A DNA stretch of 64,000 nt from Halomonas sp. THAF5a (GTDB lineage Bacteria > Pseudomonadota > Gammaproteobacteria > Pseudomonadales > Halomonadaceae): positions 2,976,001-3,040,000 of the forward strand of contig NZ_CP045417.1 of the NCBI RefSeq assembly GCF_009363755.1, written 5' to 3'. Below are positions 60,445 to 64,000 of this stretch, piece by piece. A program made the position numbers and the translations under genes. The notes below the pieces were generated by a model, which made no database searches, had not been told where the DNA came from, and saw nothing but the letters and a program-made list of their open reading frames with translations. Every line of letters begins with the position of its first letter. Position 1 is the stretch's first letter.

Positions 60445-62205
60445 TCAGCGACTCGACGCCTGCAAGGCGAAGGCGGCCCGCCCCTCCTGCACGGCCTTGG
60501 CGCGCTTGAGGCCCCAGTAGGCGAACACGAAGTAGGCCAGGGTGCACCAGATGGTGATGTCGTAGAACAGCTCGCGGTTCGCCTGGTAGCCGGCCAGGTC
60601 GGCGCTGAAGAAGAGCACCTTGACGGCCAGCAGGCTCGGCACCACCAGGCCCAGGATCCAGACGGCCTTGATGACCCGGCTGAGCGTGCTGGTGTCCCTG
60701 GTCGGGCCCGCGGGCTCCTGCGCCCCCTGCCTGGCATGGAAGGCCTCCACCCGCGCCTGGAAGTCACGCTCGGCCGCTTCCGCCTCGGGGTAGGCCTCGG
60801 CGGCACCGAAGCGCCTGGCCAGCAGGGTGTAGGCGGCGATCGACACGCACCAGGTGGGCACGAACAGGTAGTAGAAGGGCATCACGTCGCTCAGGTTCAG
60901 GACGCAGGCGAACGCCAGTGACAGCGCCCAGGTCGCCAGCGCCGGCACGTTGTGGGCGAGCCCCTTGTAGCGCGCCCAGAAGCGGCTGAAGCCGAGCCGG
61001 GGGAAGAGGTGGTGCTCGGCGAAGATGATGCCGCCGATCGGCACCAGCAGCAGGCCCGCGTAGGTCAAAAGCGGCAGCATGCTGCGATAGATGAACGGGA
61101 AGCAGCTGATCACGGCGACCCCGAGCCCCACCAGCAGCGTGGCCTTGTTGCGCGAGAAGCGGGGCATCACCGCCTGGGCCGCGAGGCCCGCCCGGTAGAG
61201 GTTGGAGTTGGCCGTGGTCCAGCCGGCGACCACCACGATCACGAAGCCGGAGGCACCCAGCGCATGCCAGGCGACTTCGCCGGGCTCCAGCACGGCGATG
61301 CTCGTCTGGGTCACCGCCGCGGTCGCCGCGCCCATCAGGCCGGCCGAGATCCAGGCGACATAGTGGCCGAACATCATGCCGGTGCTGGTGGCGAGGCCGG
61401 AGCGCTTGCGCTTGGCATAGCGCAGCAGCGCCATGTCGATGAGGCCGAAATGCGAGAAGGTATTGGCCGCCCAGGCGAAACCGATCACCTCCCAGATGCC
61501 GATGCCCGGCTCGCCGTCGACATCGGTGCCGGTGAAGACGGTGCTGCCGGCGACCTCGATGAAGGTGGAGACATCGCCAAGGGTGGTGGTCCCGGTGACC
61601 GACTCGGCCAGTTCCGGGAGCAGCACCATGCCCCCGGCGGTGAACATCACCATCAGCCAGGGCGCACAGATGCTGGCGAACTCGGTCAGCGCATTGAAGC
61701 CGTAGACCGCGATCAGCACCACGATGGCGGCGACCGCCAGCGCCAGCACCACGAAGGCGGGATCGGTCGGATAGGGCTGCGCCTGGGCCGGAATGTCGAA
61801 CAGGATGCGTACCGCCGTGGCCGAGACCGTGATCATCGCCGCGGAGATGACGCTGAAGATGATGACGTTGGCCCAGTTGTAGAGCCAGGCCATCGAATCG
61901 CCGGCGATGCGGTGCAGGTAGGTGAAGAGGCTCAGGCGGGTCTCGATGGCGATCGGGGTGGTGATCAGCCAGAAGCTGAGCACGGCCAGGGCATTGCCGA
62001 TCAGCAGGCCGATCAGGATGTCCCAGATGCCCGCGCCGAGGGCGACGAAGGTGGCACCGATCACGAACTCGGTGGCGGCGACATGCTCGGCGGCGTACAG
62101 GCCGGCGAAGTGCGGCCAGCGGTGCAGCTTGTGCGGCGGAACCGGCAGCTGTTCATCGTCCATCTGGGCGATGTGCCGGTCCAGGCCTGGCCCGGTGGTG
62201 GCCAT
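60445..62205 (-). CDS. NCS1-type cation symporter (purine-cytosine permease family)
   Basis: The 586-residue membrane protein has about twelve hydrophobic segments. The N-terminal region (PVPPHKLHRWPHFAGLYAAEH, FVIGATFVALGAGIWDILIG) and the pore region with VIGFAWAANTFSHFGLIDMALL resemble the NCS1 nucleobase:cation family, though the classic nucleobase-binding residues cannot be confirmed by eye. The C-terminus has a long soluble stretch (about 480-515) before two more helices, making it longer than typical members. It lies between the SorC regulator and smoE, with shared operator elements, so it may import the same or a related compound. GAGGAG precedes the ATG. Confidence 0.75.
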   Translation of the reverse strand: MATTGPGLDRHIAQMDDEQLPVPPHKLHRWPHFAGLYAAEHVAATEFVIGATFVALGAGIWDILIGLLIGNALAVLSFWLITTPIAIETRLSLFTYLHRIAGDSMAWLYNWANVIIFSVISAAMITVSATAVRILFDIPAQAQPYPTDPAFVVLALAVAAIVVLIAVYGFNALTEFASICAPWLMVMFTAGGMVLLPELAESVTGTTTLGDVSTFIEVAGSTVFTGTDVDGEPGIGIWEVIGFAWAANTFSHFGLIDMALLRYAKRKRSGLATSTGMMFGHYVAWISAGLMGAATAAVTQTSIAVLEPGEVAWHALGASGFVIVVVAGWTTANSNLYRAGLAAQAVMPRFSRNKATLLVGLGVAVISCFPFIYRSMLPLLTYAGLLLVPIGGIIFAEHHLFPRLGFSRFWARYKGLAHNVPALATWALSLAFACVLNLSDVMPFYYLFVPTWCVSIAAYTLLARRFGAAEAYPEAEAAERDFQARVEAFHARQGAQEPAGPTRDTSTLSRVIKAVWILGLVVPSLLAVKVLFFSADLAGYQANRELFYDITIWCTLAYFVFAYWGLKRAKAVQEGRAAFALQASSR

Positions 62206-62253
62206 AGGAAACTCCTCATGATGACTCGGGCCACGATGACGCGCCCCTAGCAG

Positions 62254-62290
62254 TGATCATTTGTTCAAACAGAAAGCAAATGATCATTTG
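62254..62290. promoter_or_regulatory. Operator pair upstream of the NCS1 symporter
   Basis: TGATCATTTGTTCAAA (62254-62269) and a perfect palindrome CAAATGATCATTTG (62277-62290) lie 49-85 bases ahead of the symporter start. This matches the distance and core sequence of the smoE operator region. Confidence 0.75.
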
Positions 62291-62317
62291 TGCGCCGACA
62301 AAACGCAAAATTGCGGC

Positions 62318-62329
62318 CTTAGACTTTAG
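62318..62329 (-). promoter_or_regulatory. Shared upstream motif CTAAAGTCTAAG
   Basis: Second copy of the 12-base element found ahead of smoE, here 113 bases before the symporter start and 35 bases before the SorC gene end. Confidence 0.45.
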
Positions 62330-62363
62330 CCGTAGCGTGGAGGATCGAGGCCGAAGGCGGCGC

Positions 62364-63320
62364 TTATGGCCCCGCCTCGATGATGGCCCGCGCCGCGCCT
62401 TCGTCGGTGACCAGCCCCTGGAGCCAGCCGCCGCGCAGGGCGGCCAGGATCGCCGTGCCCTTGGCGCGTCCCCCCGCCACCGCCACCAGCGGGCGGTCGC
62501 GCAGGATCTCGAGGGGCAGACTGGTCATGCGGCGAGTGATGGAGCAGTCGATGACCCGGCCGTCGCGGCTCAGCGGCCAGCCCAGGAGCTCCCCCACCGC
62601 CTCGCCGGCCAGCAGCTCGTCGAGCTCGACCTTGCTGATGAAGTGATCCTGGAAGAGGTTGGCGCGGCGGTCGATGCGCCCGACGCCGACGAAGGCCGCC
62701 TCGGCTTCCCGGGCGACCCGCTCCACCGACTGATAGAGCCGCTGGCCGCAGAGTGCCCGCTTCTCCTCCACGCTGTCGGCCACCACCGGCGCCGGCAGCA
62801 GGAAGCGACCGCCGCCGGTCTTGTCCGCCAGCACCATCACGCCATCGTAGCGGTTGGAGGAGCCGTCCCGGGCCACGTTGCCGACCAGCGACACGAAGCG
62901 GTGCTGGGGCCGGTCGATGCGACTGAGCGCCTCGACCATGGCGCGCACCGCGCGGCCGGTGCCCAGCGACAGGGTCAGGGGGTCGCTGCGCTCCAGGTAC
63001 TTGGCCAGCCGGTCGGCCGCCGCCACTGCCAGGTAGGGCGTGCTGGCATCGGCATCGGTGTCCGGCGCGGTGGGCACCACATCGCAGAAGGCAAGCCCGT
63101 AGCGCTCGCACAGGGCCTCGGAGAGCGCCATGCAGCCGGCGATGGGGTGGTCGATATGCACCTTGATCAGGCCTTCCTGGCGCGCCAGGGCCAGCAGGCG
63201 CTGCACGCCGGGACGCGACACGCCCAGCTGGCCGGCGATCTCGTCCTGGGTGCGTCCGCCGACATAGGAGAGCCAGGCCGCACGGGCAGCCTGGTCCAGG
63301 CGTTGTTCGAACTTGTCCAC
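62364..63320 (-). CDS. SorC/DeoR-type sugar-binding transcriptional regulator
   Basis: The 318-residue regulator has an N-terminal HTH (AWLSYVGGRTQDEIAGQLGVSRPGVQRLLA split around the turn) and a SorC sugar-binding domain (about 55-315) with LSLGTGRAVRAMVEAL, FVGVGRI and AVAGGRAKGTAILAAL. Relatives control polyol genes (for example SmoC, EryD). It starts with GTG at 63320 with a weak ribosome site. It heads the leftward polyol cluster and likely binds the TGATCA-type operators upstream of the symporter and the ABC operon. Confidence 0.88.
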   Translation of the reverse strand: MDKFEQRLDQAARAAWLSYVGGRTQDEIAGQLGVSRPGVQRLLALARQEGLIKVHIDHPIAGCMALSEALCERYGLAFCDVVPTAPDTDADASTPYLAVAAADRLAKYLERSDPLTLSLGTGRAVRAMVEALSRIDRPQHRFVSLVGNVARDGSSNRYDGVMVLADKTGGGRFLLPAPVVADSVEEKRALCGQRLYQSVERVAREAEAAFVGVGRIDRRANLFQDHFISKVELDELLAGEAVGELLGWPLSRDGRVIDCSITRRMTSLPLEILRDRPLVAVAGGRAKGTAILAALRGGWLQGLVTDEGAARAIIEAGP

Positions 63321-63356
63321 GTGCGGGCTCTGCTCAGATGGCTGCGATGCGGGAAA

Positions 63357-64000
63357 TCATCGCAAGCCTGGCGCGTCGGCACAATCGTGCCCCGCTCGCC
63401 AGCGCATTCGCCGGGGCACCGTCCGCCGCCCCGGGGCGCCCTCGCCCCGGGCCGCAGCCAGCGCGCTCTCCAGCGCCGCCTCGGCCATGCGGTCGTGGTC
63501 CTGCTCGGCGGAGTTGACCGCCACCGGCAGGAACTCCAGCAGCCGGCTGTCGCCGAAGGTAGCCAGCCGCAGCGAGGCCGGCAGCCCGCCGGCCTCGAGC
63601 AGGGTGTCGAGCACGCCGTCGAACAGCGAATAGGACGCCGTGACCAGCGCGTCCGGCAGGCCATGCTCGTCGAGGACCCGGCGCATCAGCCGCGCGCCCT
63701 CGGCGCGATCGTAGCGCTCGCCGGACAGCACCAGGGCCGCCGCCTCGCGCCCGGCCAGCGCCCGCTCGAAGCCGCTGCGCCGCTCCTCGGTGATCGACAG
63801 CCAGGGCACCGCGTCCAGCCACACCACCCGCGACATCCCGGGCGACAGCACCGAGGCGGCGAGCCGCTCGGCGGCCTCGGCGTCGTTGCTGACCACGCTT
63901 GGGAAGCGCGCGGCATCGAAGCCGCGGTCGACGGCCACCACCGGCAGCCCCTCGGCCTGCAGCTCGGCGTAGAAGGGATCGTCCATCGGCAGGCTGCTGG
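63357..64000 (-). CDS. Cra/FruR-like LacI-family regulator (N-terminal part outside window)
   Basis: Only the C-terminal effector domain (about 214 residues) is visible. The blocks PFYAELQAEGLPVVAVDRGFD, SITEERRSGFERAL, TASYSLFDGVLDTLL and LRLATFGDSRLLEFLPV follow the Cra/FruR pattern (compare E. coli TTSFALLQGVMD and IATFGDNELLDFL). Cra senses fructose phosphates and balances carbon flow, which suits a locus that makes fructose from polyols. The HTH lies beyond the right edge. It is separated from the SorC gene by 36 bases. Confidence 0.8.
   Translation of the reverse strand, partial: SSLPMDDPFYAELQAEGLPVVAVDRGFDAARFPSVVSNDAEAAERLAASVLSPGMSRVVWLDAVPWLSITEERRSGFERALAGREAAALVLSGERYDRAEGARLMRRVLDEHGLPDALVTASYSLFDGVLDTLLEAGGLPASLRLATFGDSRLLEFLPVAVNSAEQDHDRMAEAALESALAAARGEGAPGRRTVPRRMRWRAGHDCADAPGLR

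Overview
The window is 64 kb of GC-rich gammaproteobacterial chromosome. Gene content and order point to a halophilic Halomonas-type organism (Halomonadaceae): ftsB-ispD-ispF-truD-surE-pcm-nlpD-rpoS synteny, an Edd/glucokinase/fructokinase block beside a polyol ABC transporter, and a mannosyl-3-phosphoglycerate phosphatase-like gene at the left edge. The assignment rests on recognised proteins, not on a database search. I found no rRNA, tRNA, CRISPR array, insertion sequence or phage gene.

Layout. 1-690: left-edge HAD phosphatase. 691-1700: low-GC gap without a convincing gene. 1701-9071: a 2456-residue surface or secreted protein made of 14 Ig-like units interleaved with four DNRLRE/CBM96-like modules and a C-terminal beta-rich domain. 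It faces a convergent type I secretion pair (HlyD-type adaptor and PrtD/LapB-type ABC exporter, 9099-12261). 12495-28611: housekeeping and metabolic genes, including glyA, a two-domain PPK2 polyphosphate:AMP phosphotransferase, ybbA/ybbP with divergent tesA, an EamA exporter, a SelW-like protein, an MFS carrier, a short LOV blue-light receptor, ettA, a DUF2254 protein and an LpxL-type acyltransferase. 28633-37314: alr, then a tightly overlapping run ftsB to rpoS that also holds a DUF368 (PopT-type) polyprenyl-phosphate translocase.

37504-44911 is the most striking locus. It is a complete functional-amyloid (Fap) cluster in the order fapA-B-C-D-E-F, with a near-consensus sigma-54 promoter ahead of fapA and a sigma-54 enhancer-binding protein gene upstream on the same strand. 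FapB and FapC each carry three amyloid repeats of the GVNIAAG-type, FapD is a periplasmic C39-type cysteine protease and FapF is the outer-membrane barrel. A terminator lies between fapE and fapF. The gap between regulator and fapA holds palindromes and a 4 x 15-bp direct repeat that could be enhancer sites.

45121-64000 is mainly carbohydrate metabolism. After an acyltransferase-like protein and an aldehyde dehydrogenase, edd-glk-mutarotase-fructokinase run rightward and meet a leftward polyol cluster: SorC regulator, NCS1-type symporter, SmoE/F/G/K-type ABC transporter, HAD phosphatase, P-loop kinase and mannitol 2-dehydrogenase. Together they can import mannitol or a similar polyol, oxidise it to fructose, phosphorylate it and pass it toward the Entner-Doudoroff route. 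Two promoter regions in this cluster carry the same TGATCA-centred operator pair and a shared upstream motif, suggesting one regulon. The right edge cuts a Cra/FruR-like LacI regulator.
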